NCBI RefSeq assembly: GCF_021018805.1
Contig: NC_086254.1
Coordinates: forward strand, 3,583,001-3,647,000
Direction: 5' to 3'
DNA from: Prinia subflava
Lineage: Eukaryota; Chordata; Aves; Passeriformes; Cisticolidae
Length of the DNA stretch: 64,000 nucleotides
A program made the position numbers and the translations under genes. Within the stretch, counting starts at the first letter, position 1. The number at the start of each line of letters is the position of its first letter. Positions 26,021 to 37,900 of the stretch are shown here, in pieces. A model generated the notes under the pieces. That model was not told the DNA's origin, ran no database searches, and worked only from the letters and a program-made list of their open reading frames with translations.

Positions 26021-27262
26021 GAATCACAAGGTTGGAAGAGACCTTTAAGATCATCAAGTCCAACCCAGCCCTATCAGCTCAACCATGGCACTGAGTGCCA
26101 CATCCAGTATTTTTTTAAACACATCCAGGGATGGTGACTCCACCACCTCCCCAGGCAGACCATTCCAGTGCTTTATCACTCTTTCTGTGAAAAACTTTTC
26201 CCTAATATCCAGCCTAGATTTCCCTTGGTGCAGCTTGAGGCTGTGTCCTCTCATTCTGTCAGTGCTGCCTGGAGAAAGAGACCAACCCCACCTGACACAG
26301 CCACCTTCCAGGAGGTTGTACAGAGTGATGAGGTCACCCCTGAGTCTCCTTTTCTCCAGGCTAAACACCCCCAGCTCCCTCAGCCCTTCCTCACAGGGTT
26401 TGTGCTCCCAGCCCCTCTCCAGCCTCGCTGCCTCCTCTGGACACGATCAAGGGTCTGAAAGTCCTTCCTAAACTGAGGGGACACAGCTGGACACAGCACT
26501 CAATGTCCTTCCTAAACTGAGGGGACACAGCTGGACACAGCTCTCAATGTCCTTCCTAAACTGAGGGGACACAGCTGGACACAGCACTCAATGTCCTTCC
26601 TAAACTGAGGGGACACAGCTGGACACAGCACTCAATGTCCTTCATAAACTGAGGAGACACAGCACTCGAGGTGTGGCCTCACCAGTGCTGAGTCCAGGGC
26701 TCCTGCTCCTGCCCACACCATTCCTGATCCCGGCCAGGAGCCATTGGCCTTCTTGATCACCTGGGCACACTGCTGGCTCATGTTCAGCCGCTGTCACCAG
26801 AGCCCCCAGGTCCCTTTCTGCCTGGGCACTGTCCAGCCACACAGTCCCAAGCCTGTAATGTTGCAGGGGGTTATTATGGCCAAAATGCAGAACTCAGCAC
26901 TTGGATTTATTAAACTTCATCCCATTGGACTCTGCCCATCCATCCAACCATTCCAGATCTCTCTGCAGAGCCCTTCTCCCTTCCAACAGATCCACACAGG
27001 CTCCCAGCTTGGTGTCATCTGCAAATTTACTAATGAAAGACTCAATCCCCTCATCCACATCGTCAATAAAAATATTGAACAGAGCTGGCCCCAGCACAGA
27101 CCCCTGAGGACACCACTGGTGCCTGCATGCAGAACCTTCCCAACCACTCTCTGGGCCCAGCTTGCAGCCCATTCCAACCCAGCACAGAGTGCTCCTGTCC
27201 CAGCCCTGGGCTGCAGCTTTTCCAGGAGTGTGCTGTGGGAGACAGTGTCAAAGCCTTGCAAT
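26021..27262 (-). mobile_element. CR1 LINE, 5'-truncated, with reverse transcriptase remnant
   Basis: A minus-strand, non-LTR retrotransposon fragment of about 1.24 kb. At the right end it encodes CR1 reverse transcriptase sequence in broken frames: [12 protein letters not shown], then [17 protein letters not shown] and the catalytic-site block [10 protein letters not shown]. Near the left end are [13 protein letters not shown] and [20 protein letters not shown], the usual CR1 ORF2 C-terminus, then the 3' UTR ending at the aatcacaaggttggaagag terminus. Frames are interrupted by shifts, an internal deletion and an internal tandem array, so the copy is dead. Endonuclease and ORF1 are absent. 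Confidence 0.95.
26461..26670 (-). repeat. 44 bp tandem array inside the CR1 element
   Basis: Four complete, nearly identical 44 bp units (gtccttcctaaactgagggg + acacagctggacacagcact + caat) start at 26461, 26505, 26549 and 26593. A fifth, shortened and diverged unit starts at 26637. The array lies within CR1 ORF2-derived sequence, so the segment expanded after insertion or in the source element. Confidence 0.95.
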
Positions 27263-30200
27263 TAAGCATGGTCTGGTTACAGCAGTCACACAAAAGAGTG
27301 CAAAGGCACAAGCTGCTGGTGCTTGCATGTTACTGTGCCCATTTTATTGATGATTTCCACCCCAAGTGTTCAGATCCCCACTGCAGCTATTTCAGTGCCA
27401 AATGGATGTTTCCTGGCAGCACCAGTTGGCTTCAGCCTGGGGACTGGTCCTGCACTGAACAGGGTCTGGGCACATCCTCTTGTTCTCTGACCAGCCAAAG
27501 GGGTCACAAGTTTCAGCAGCCAGAGCTGTTGGCATCATGACTTTCCCCTCAAGTCTTCCTGCGGCTCCTCTGGCAGAGCCTGCAGACAAACCTTTGTGAT
27601 TCAATGTGCAGGAGAGAAGGGAATTGGCAGCTAAAGTGCCGGGAATGCAGCAAACAGCGCTTGGAATAATGGATGTAATGCTCAAAGTACATTCTTCACT
27701 AGATATGTATTGAGCTTAGGCTCTGGTTCCCAGCCAGTGAGTTACTATCAGCACAAACTCTATTAATAACACAACTAATAGTTTAGTACTGGGGCTTGAG
27801 CTGCTGAGTTCTCTATAGACACAGCATCACAGCTTTTGTCCCCAAAAATTTAAATAAGGTTAATTTTCCTTTGACTACTCATCACAGCCAGCCTACTCTG
27901 TCTTTGCTTTCTCATTAAATGTACTCATTGCTGAATGGGGAAGGAAGAGGTGTTACCATGGATGTTTCATAAACCAGCAAACACCGTATTTGGATGCCAG
28001 TCCTTACCCTGTGGGATGTGCCTGCCCACAGTGGTGGTGCCAGTGGAAGGGTGAGGAGCATGGAGGGTCATGGTTCCTGTTCCTGATTTCAGGGGGTTTC
28101 TTCTCAGCTGTATTCAGCAACTGCATCTCACAGCTCCAGTCTGGAGCAGACTCTGGGCTAATCCTTTCCAGCATTAACTGGAAATTAATCACACTCCCTT
28201 TTCCTAAGAAGAGGAATGGTATTGATCCCAGAGGCCACCAACACCTCCTGCTCTCCAAAAGTGTTTGTTCCCCCTCTGAGTGCAGAGCTGCTGCTTTCCA
28301 GCACTTAGCACAGACTCCCCAGCTCCATTTTCAGAGCTGCACCAGCCAGAACTACTTTTCTAAAGCATCTTAAATTGAAAACAGGAAGTGAATTTCTTAC
28401 TTGACTGCCTACTTAATGTGAATAGAGAGAGGTGAACCCAGGGGACATGTAAGTCTCCTTGCATTAGGTTCAAACAACAGTGTCTGGCAATTCTGGTTGA
28501 GCACCAGAAATCCTTGCACACCTAAAGCCAGTCCTGAAAGGGCAGCATGTCAGTGAACACACACATCTGTGCTCATTGCAAAGAAAAACTGTGAGGCTGT
28601 TCAGAGCAAGACTGAGAACACTGATGAGAGTTCCTGAAACAGTCCCTGGATCCCTTCCAGTGTAATGAGATGACTGGCTGAGAAGTGCTCCAGAAGCTTT
28701 ACAAAGCCAAGGATTTACCCCTCACTGCAGCTGAGTGCTCTGGAGAGCTGCAAAGGGGGATTTGCTCAGACCCCAGTGAGTGAAGGGAAGATTCTCCACA
28801 TCCAGTTCTGCCCTGCCTGCCTTGGCTCCACAACTTTCAAACTCAGACTTTGGCAACAGAGGAACCTTCTACCAAGAAAAATCTAACTGGTGTAATCTGC
28901 CTCCCTGCTTAGTGAGGAGAGCAGTAAATCTTGTATTTTCATGTTCTGACCATGCACTGACCTAACACCTAGAACTTCCTGGGAGGTCTCCAGCTGGCTC
29001 TGTTGCTGTGTGCCAAGGATCTGTCACTGCTGCTAATCTCCTTTCATGAATGCCTCCCTTGTTTGGGAGAGAATCACCAGTGGGTAACATCAGACATCAC
29101 TCAGAATGAGCTCACCCTTGCAGTGAACACTGCACAGTCTGCAGCCCTGCATGGGCAGTGGAAGCTTCTTCAGGTGCTGAGGATGAATCCCAGCAGTCTC
29201 ACAGCTCTGTGAGGTACAGGCACAATTTCAGTGACAGAAGCACCCCTTGCCTGCCTGGGAGCCTGTGCAGAGCCAGCACAGGCTGTCACTGTCTGCCTCT
29301 GGCTCACAGGGACCCTGCTGCCATGCACCTGTGCAGACTTTCTGCAGAGCATTTGACCATCAGGAAACCTGAGGGTGTGAGGGGAAGCTGGGCTGGGGTG
29401 AGCAGGAAACCAGGCTGTAGCTCTCTGCCTGTGTGCATCCCTGATGGGCACTAGATTTTCTCTGTTGTAAAAAGCCTGTGGAAACTTGTAGCATTTGCAG
29501 GAACCACCAGCAAACCTCCTGAGCCAGACTCCAACCCACCCACTGTTTCAGCTGCACCAACAGTGGGCACCTATGGGCTCTCTTGGTGGTTCTGCTCAAA
29601 TTAGAGCCAAGTCATTTACAGCAGGAAGCATCTGACCCCATCTCCCACTCCATGGCTCTCTCACCCTTAGCTCCCCTTCTCTGCTCATTCACCATGAGTG
29701 TGGCTGTGTTCTTTCCTGAAACACAGTTTTCTGATCTGATTTTGAGGAAGAAGGCTTTTAATGCATTTTCTCCCTATAAGATTCTCCATCACTCCATGTC
29801 ACCTTGTGTCCTCCCATTTCTGTGTCACCTGATCATGCAGACATCCATCATTGCAAACCACAGCAAAACACCCTGTTTTCTTTGGAAGCTTTTCAGTTTT
29901 AATAAATAAGTGTTCCAAAAGTGTCGGATCTGTACATCAGGGCTCAGGAGATAGGGATTCTGTTTTTAGGATGATGTTCCAATGCCATATTGAGGGACTG
30001 GTACAGTTTCTGAGGCTGGTGGCTGTGGATCTGACTCTCAGAGTTGCTGCTGGTTTTTGTATCATTATAAAACAGATACTGAAACATGAGGAAAACTGCC
30101 ATAGACCAATACTGTGAATTACAAGCCATGGATAAGGCAGACATTTAATCCTCTTTAGCTTTTGTGAACAGGTTGGAATCTCATTCAGCTCCAGACAACC

Positions 30201-31916
30201 ACTGCTGTTACAAACACAGCCTCTGCCTTGCCAGTTCCTCTCACGTAGGAAACTGCTTCTATAGGAGAGCACAGGAACTAAATCAGAACATAATCCCTGT
30301 GGCTTAATACCACCGTGCATGAGTCACCCTGACAGATTAAGTAGCTGGCTGCATTACTGCTCAGCAAGTTAAGGATTCATTTCATGCCTGACAGGAGAAA
30401 ACGCTGCCCAGACTGGCCATCTTGGAGATGAGACTGGGATGAGGAGCCCGTGGTCACTGGGGGCAGAGTGCTTTCTCCAGTTGCTGGTTTTGTGGTTGGG
30501 CTTCTGTAGGCCTTCAAGCAGTGCATTTCTTCCTTTCAGTAACACCCCTTCTGCGTCACTGCAGGCACAGTTTGGAGAAGAGATCTCACTGAGGGATGGA
30601 AATCTCCCCTCTCCCTGTGTGCATGTTCTCTGGGTGTGCTCTTACAGCTCAGCAGAAGATTTCTTCAGACTTCATGCAGAATACTTGAAATAAGAGGAGA
30701 AAAACCAGTGAGTCCAGTGATTTTTAATCCCTGCTTTCAACTTAACTCTGCTTCCTGCTACATTTTCTTTCCAGGGACTAGTGACATACACTACAAAATG
30801 TCCCTGTCTAAGCAGAAACTCCAGTTGTGCTCCTGGAGGATGATCCCTGATCAGAGCAGGAGGCACCAGGAGCCCATTTCTCAATTCAGCCTCCCTTGGT
30901 GGAGAACTTCTGCTGGCACTTGTTGGATGGACATTGAGATTTCAGAAAATTACTCTGCTGGCCAAGACTACAACATTATAATGGCAAAAAGATGTCTGGC
31001 AGCAAGATATGGCAGGATCAAGTTTCTCAGGCCAGGTTTTTCCATGTCCAGCAGAAGCAAATGCCAGAGTGTGCAGAACAGGATGACTGCCATGCATGGT
31101 GGGGACAAATCTTAAGTATTCTGCATGGCTTCAGAAAGATCCAGTTTTGGGAGTCTGCCCACTGCTGGTGCCTACAGTCTGGGGAATATAAAACCCTATA
31201 AAAGTAGAGCAGCTGGCACATGGCATAAGCACAATCCCACTGGGTCTGCATAGGTGCTCAGGAGAGTAAAAACCCAACAAGGAGAGCAGTACTGGTCCCA
31301 GTCCATCTCCCAGCTGGAGTCCTAGTCCAGCCTGGAGCAGGGTGACCAGCACTGACCAGCACTGACCAGCACTGACCAGCACATCATTCACTGTCCCTCA
31401 AGTGTCATGCAACCTTCCTGCAGCTCTCTGCAGTTTCCTTACTTTATCTACCTTGAGTAATTCTTTATCAGCAGCATCAGGTTGGTGCTGATAGTGGGGC
31501 AGGATATGTGTTCTTAGCAGAGCAGGCAGGGCTCAGCTGAGGGAATCCCTGCTCAGAGCAGGGGTTCTGGGTGTCCCTGTCCACAGCATGTAGCTGCCTC
31601 AAGCTGCTGCAGAGCAGTTCGGAGTTCCTGTGCCTGTTGGAGGAGAGCAGCACTGGAGCTGGGACATGGACTTGGACAAATTTGTCTCCATGGTCTGTGT
31701 TAGTCAGCTTGGCATCAGCCAGAGATGAGGCACTGCACAGGGCGGGCTCCTCACACTCCTCCACTGCCCATGTGGGTTGCTGTGCTGAAGCTGCCAGCAA
31801 GGGCAGAGCTTCAGCTGAGCTCCCTTTGGCATAAACCAAACCCTCCCACCCCTAAATAAACACCATAAACCAAATCCTTCCACCCTACATTGACATATCA
31901 ACCACTTACTCTGTTC
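27263..31916. other. Intergenic region and LAT2 3' UTR
   Basis: No protein-coding exon was recognised. The left part is RFC2/LAT2 intergenic sequence; the right part must contain the LAT2 3' UTR (minus strand). ATTAAA-type signals on the minus strand occur near 29755, 30146 and 30724, and an AATAAA near 27343, but none can be chosen from sequence alone. A short 10 bp tandem repeat (tgaccagcac) lies at 31343-31383. Confidence 0.5.
31343..31383 (+). repeat. 10 bp tandem repeat (tgaccagcac)n
   Basis: Four perfect head-to-tail copies of tgaccagcac, located in the presumed LAT2 3' UTR or just downstream of it. Confidence 0.9.
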
Positions 31917-31987
31917 CTACCTTTGCTCTGACACAGGACCAGTGTTGATGTAGTCTGGCTCATCATCCAGGCTTTCTGTCACTGAGG
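31917..31987 (-). CDS. LAT2: LAT2 coding exon 11 (last YxN, stop)
   Basis: The acceptor is cccacag. Encodes SVTESLDDEPDYINTGPVSEQR, whose Tyr190 is the terminal Grb2-type YxN. The TAG stop (31919-31917) overlaps a splice-donor-like AAAG|gtagga, so a spliced alternative C-terminus is possible. Confidence 0.88.
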
Positions 31988-34900
31988 CTGTGGGTGAGGA
32001 TGGGAAGCACTTATCAGTGAGTGGGTTGATGTAAAAACACACAGACCACTGACACACCATGTGTCCTGCCAATATTTAGCCTTTGGTGCTGACAGGTTTA
32101 TGTGCCTGGGCTAAGAAAGCTCAGATCAGTGTCAAGGTCTCCTTGAAGAGGCTTCAAAATGATCACAGCAAATTTGCAAACACTCTGGGCAGCTCTTCAG
32201 AGCCAAAAAAGATTTAATCTAGAGAGTGTGCAGACAGGAATCAGTTTGTTTAGACAACTTTCACACCAGAGACACAAAGCTCTTAAATATTTATGTGTAC
32301 ACTCCTCTCTATTCCCCAGGCCAGAACTACCCTCACGCCTCACAGGAAGCCACATGTTAAACTGTGGTTTAAAGGTCAGCTTGAGAAACAGGCCCCCCAA
32401 CTTCAGCAGAGAGTCAAGGGCTCACCCATGGGTGTGTGCACAGAGTTGTGTGTCACAGGGGATTACACAGCTGCACTTGTGCTGGGGCAACCTCAAATGT
32501 AACAGGATGTAAGACCTGAGGAATAACATTTTTCTGTAGTATCCCATGGACAGGGTTTAGGCACAGCCACCCAAACGGGGCCTTTTGAGTACGACAAACA
32601 CCACGTCCCAACACAGCAGCATTCAGTTGCAGGAGTGTGTCACAATTTGCACGTTGCCTTGGATATTTATCATGGACAATTGGAGAAAAAATTAAGACAA
32701 GGGTGATGGCTGCATTGCCCTTGCATGGTCTGTACTGGCCTAGTGCAGCAGGCACTCTGCCCATGAGCCCATCCCCAGGCAGCAAATAGCAGCTGAGAAC
32801 ATACCTTGCCTTTGCTGCAGTTTCCATGTGTGTATGGCCATGCTGTTCTCGTACTCCACAGCGTCCTCTGTGACAAGGAAGAGTTTGGACAGGATGGTTC
32901 TGAGCAGCAAATGGACTAAAAAGGGGCCTCTGTGACCCCCCCTGCCAGCACTGCAGCCTGGCTGTGCCGTGCACGTGGCTGAGTTTGCAGCCAGCACAGA
33001 TCTGCTGATGCTGCCTCATCGTTTTTCCAGCCCTGGCCACGTGCCTGGATATCTGCAGGCACGGATGGGGATCAGACAGGTCCCTGCTGCTCCTGCCTCC
33101 TCTAATCACTCTGCACAAAGCCAGGCAGCAGCAGGGCAGGCTTTAACAGTGCAGAAAGCGTGTTAAGTCACAGAAGGAAACCAAACTGACTTCCTATTTT
33201 GATTGCAACATCCCAGGACTGACGCTGGAAACCCTGAAGGGACACTGTGGTTCAATGTCATCCTCCAGAAGCTTCCTGGCTTCTTGGGCTGGATTTGGTG
33301 AGAAACCTGAGCTAGGAGCTGGAACCGTAATCATCGTGGCTAAAACAACACTAAAAACATAGATATGCAGACCCCAAAGCTCCTGAATTGCTGCAGAAAC
33401 CTCCAAGTCAAAGGCATCAGGGTGGAGGTATCACCATGTGCATTTTCCTGCAGAAAGGGGAAATGTTCCAGGCCTGCCCTGTGTGCAGGCTCTGCGTGCC
33501 AGCTCCGTGCCACAGGGCTGGTAGGAAGAGCTGAGCTGTGAGCAGGCAGGTTCCTCTTGGCTAAGCAGGTCACAGTCCTTCTCTGCACTTCGTGTGACAC
33601 ACAAGAACTGTGACACAACACACTGACCTGGATCGGAGCCCTGAGACGCTCCAATGGTGACATTTTCATAGGAATAGGAATCCTCGTCTTTCTCTGATGG
33701 AGAGAAGAAAGAGGAGTGACAAAGGACCTACAGAAGTGATGCAGGGAGATCCCTCAGCACCTGCAGGAGGGGGCTGCTTCCCACAGTGAAATGTAGATTA
33801 GCTAAAAAATTGTTAGTCTTTGTGGTGACCAGGGGATGGGGTATCCAAGTGCAGTGGGATCAAGTGGTCACTCCCACAGGAGCACAGTCACCAGTGTTTT
33901 TGGGCTGTCGTGTTTATAGGCAACAGATGGACTGATGGGGGCTTGGACATCCTTCAAATCCCACAGCTCTGCTACACCCTTTTATGAACGTGTCTCCTTG
34001 AGCCACAGTTGCTTCAGGCCATACACAGTGGTGCTCAGAGCTCAGCAAGCAGTCCCACGAGCTCCCTGGGGCCATGGCACAGCCAGGCTGGATGAAGGAA
34101 CCCACCTCACTCACCTGGAGCCCTACCACGGGGTGGATGGAAGAACCTGGTGCAATTGTAGTAGTGATCCAAAGCTATGGGCTCCCTGTGAGAAGAGCAG
34201 CACTGTTAGCTCCTCCTGCCCAGCACAGGCTTCCCAGGCTGAGCTGTGGGAGCACCAGGACAGCCCTGGGACCAGTATGGCTCCACTGGACCGTGCTGGT
34301 GGCAGCACAGGGTACTTACACATAGGCAGTGTCTTCTTGCAGGCAGTTCTCTGCAAGAACAAGGGTCTGCTGTCAGCACCCCACCATGGCATCACCCTGA
34401 ACAGCCATCCCTGGGCACAGCTGGACAAACCCCCCAGCACAGCCAACATCCCCTGCAGCCCCTGAAGCCTGTCCACAGCAGAGCCAGGTGGCTGGAGCTC
34501 AAAATGAGATCAGAAAACCCCAGCTCACCACTCCTCATGGACACATGCTGGCAGCTGGCAGGGAGATGGGGAATGTGCTCCCTGGCTTGGGGAAGGAGAG
34601 CACAGCCCCACACACCAATAATCCTCTTAGGGCAAGCACCAGCTCACGCTGCCCTGGGAGGGAGCAGGGGGCTCGGGAGCATCCGTCCCCCTCCGCTCTG
34701 CCCATTAATGAGATCAGTGTGTGGCTTACAAAGCAATCTCTAAATTGACCCAGCCAGAGCTCTGCCAGCAGCAGTGCAGCTGCCTGTGTGCCCTCTGCCA
34801 GCTCCCATCCCCTGGGACCTCCCATCCCCTCGGCAGCCTTCCTTCCCAAACCCCCCACACAGCTGCAGCATTTACCTGCCAGGAAATTCTGGTACCTGGA

Positions 34901-37900
34901 CTCGTCCCTGCTCCCTGGGGACAAGAGAGGGGCACATTACACTTGAACTCAAGCTGAGTGATGGGAGCAGTTGGACAATGGAGGCACCAAGTATTTCAGC
35001 ACCAGCAGCTCTAGCCCCACGCAGCTCTGAGGTCAGGGGACATGGCTGCAGGGTTGGACACTCCAGGGTACAGGAACTGGGACAGCCAGGGGTGATACTT
35101 TAAATAATCTGTGCCCGTGGCTCTAAACAGGACTGGTCAGCCACAGCAGGATGAGCACTGGGCTTTAAACTCTGACCCAGGATAGACCAAAGTTAAGATG
35201 GATGTGAACCTGTTGGAGCAAGTCCAGAGGAGTGCACAAAGATGGGGCTGCAGCCCCTCTGCTCTGGAGACAGCCTGGGAAAGCCAGGGTTGTTCAGTCT
35301 GGAAAAGAGAAAGCTCTGGGGAGACCTTAGAGCCCCTTCTACAGAGGAGAGGGACTTTAGATAAGGCCTGGGAGTGACAGGACAAGGGGGAATGGCTTCC
35401 CACTGACAGAGGACAGGGTTAGATGGGATATTGGGAAGAGATTTTTCCCTGTGAGGGTGGGGAGGCCCTGGCACAGGCTGTCCAGAGCAGCTGTGGCTGC
35501 CCCATCCCTGGAAGTGTCCAAGGCCGGGTTGGATGGGGCTTGGAGCACCCTGGTCTAAGGGAAGGTGTTCCTGCCCATGGCAGGAGATGATTTTTAAGGT
35601 CCTTTCCAACTCCAAACCCCCTGTGATTCACTGTATCTGTACTGCTCACCATATCCAGTGTGATGGGAAGCACTGAGCTCTTCAATGACTTTCCTGAAAG
35701 AGAGAAAAGAGACCTAAAACCCTGGGTCTGAGCAAACTCTACCAGCAGTTACACACCACCAGAAGAAATGGTGGTGTGTAACATCGATGGTGTTTACCAT
35801 CGATGAAACCTCCTTGCAAGGTTATCAAGCACACACACAGAGCAAGGGGAGATTAAGAATTTGGGGTAAAATCTCCAAATGGAAATAACTATACTTGAAT
35901 ATTGCAGCAGAGTTATCATGGCTGTGTAGCTACTGGGAGCTTTGGTGATGGGGAGAAGGGGATTTATCACACCAAACTGCTTATAAGTGAATAATAGCCT
36001 TTTCTTTTTCCATGATGTATCTATTATGTACAGCCACAGCTCACTTTCCTGGGTTTGATTTAGTCAGCAGCCAGAAGAATGCAGTCAGACTGCAGAAAAT
36101 CCAGAAAAAGTCTAAACATACTATTGACAATAAGTGAAGCAACCTGATCAACTTGAAAATGTCCCTGCTCCTCACCAGGGGGTTGGACTAGATGACCTTG
36201 AAAGGTCCCTTGCAACCCAAACTATTCTTTGATTCTAAAAACAGCCCGAGCCTCATCTGTAGGGCCCAGAATGGAATCCCAAATGTTCATGTATGTTGGG
36301 TGAACTTCATCCAACCTTGGCTCTAGAGCTAGATTTTATCTGGGTTTTTTCCTACCTTGCTATTGATAAGTTTTCAGGTTCCTTAATTTGTTCCAGCCTT
36401 CGGGCTGCAACTGGCAAAAACAATAACAACAAAATTATCATGTTAATTATTATGGCAGCAGCAGGTATTTCAAAGAGCACAGAACTTCCACCAGAGAGGA
36501 ATCCCTGGGACTGGGAAGCATTTTCCTAATGCATCCTAAAATAGCTTCCAAATTGTTCCTTGACTGTTCAAAAATGGTCAAAGCAGGAAACAGCTGGACA
36601 AAAAGCTGGGTCTGTGCAGACCACAGAGCTTGCAAACCCTCACTGGAGGAAGCTGCAATCCCAGCTGCTGCCTTGTCACCCCTTGTCCCCCAGACCCCCT
36701 TGATTTGGGGGCCAGTCCCCTCCCTGCACACTGCAAGGTGGAGTCCAGAGCTTAGGTCAGGCTGGGATGAAGGGCTCGCAGAGGGCCCTGCTGGTTGGAC
36801 CCAGCAGAGTCCTTGGGCAGGGCAGGGCCAGCTGCAGACAGACACGTTTCACACAGACCTGGCAGCTGCTCATTGTGGCATAAAACCCAAAAGTTCAGCT
36901 CTGAACCCAACCTGCTGCAGGAAGCAGGGAGGGGGATGATGCATGAGTCACTCTATCACCCACACCTTTGTTTTCACAGGGTGCACTGCATGCTTCCAGC
37001 AGCCCCGGGAGCTGAGGGCACTACTCAGCAACATCGCTTTAGCGAATTATTTCCAAGCAAAGGGCATTTTTGTCCTGGAGCTCAGAATTTGCATGCCTAG
37101 AAGCACCTAATGTGGCTTGGACAATCCAGGTCTCCCCATTTCATGGCTTGGCTTCAAGGTGACCCTTTGAACGTTACCTTCCCCCTGTTCTGTGCATGCA
37201 GGGCCCTCACAGCCCAAGGCAGGAGCCATGGGCCATGCTCATACTCACAGGTACAGGATCGAACCACGGCAAATCTCTGCTGGCCTTCGAGCCTGCAAAC
37301 AACAGCAGCACAGCCTCAGCTGAGTTTGGGGGTTTATGACAAGGAAATCAGATAGAAGAGGCCTGGCTGTTTGGTGAGGGGAGGGCTCTGTGAGATGCTC
37401 AGCATGACATGCAGGGCCTGTATGACCTGGAGCATCTTCTGGACTCTTCTTTGATCCTTTAAGGACAAGGTGTGGTTTTGAAGCACTGGGAGAGCAGCCA
37501 ACATCAGCAAGGGAAGGATCCAAGGATGAGGAAACATCAGTTAGGATCATTCCCATTCTGATGCTTCAGCCACCAAAGGTCAGAAGAACTTTTTTACCCA
37601 CAAAACAAATGAATGTTCATGCGTGCTTCACCTCCACTGCTGCCTCTGCCCCTCACATCAGCCCTTAACATCAACGTGAATAAAATAACATCATCAATGA
37701 TAACCTGTGCCCAGTAATGTCTTTACTTTTTAGATAATAGGAGAGCTGCTTTTCAGAGCACAAGAGAATTCAACATCTTTTCTACTGCAGGTGTTTCTAC
37801 ACAGGTACTTCTTAATTCCAATCTTGGGAACCCTTTCCCCCTTTTTCATTGGGGTTGCCCCATCCCCAGGTGGGATTCATGGCCCAGGGCTGGTGGGAGA

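Noticed and set aside
26894..27261. Reverse-transcriptase-like open frames as a host gene
   Set aside because: The PQGSVLGP and FADDTKLG motifs belong to the CR1 retrotransposon. Frames are broken and the copy is 5'-truncated.
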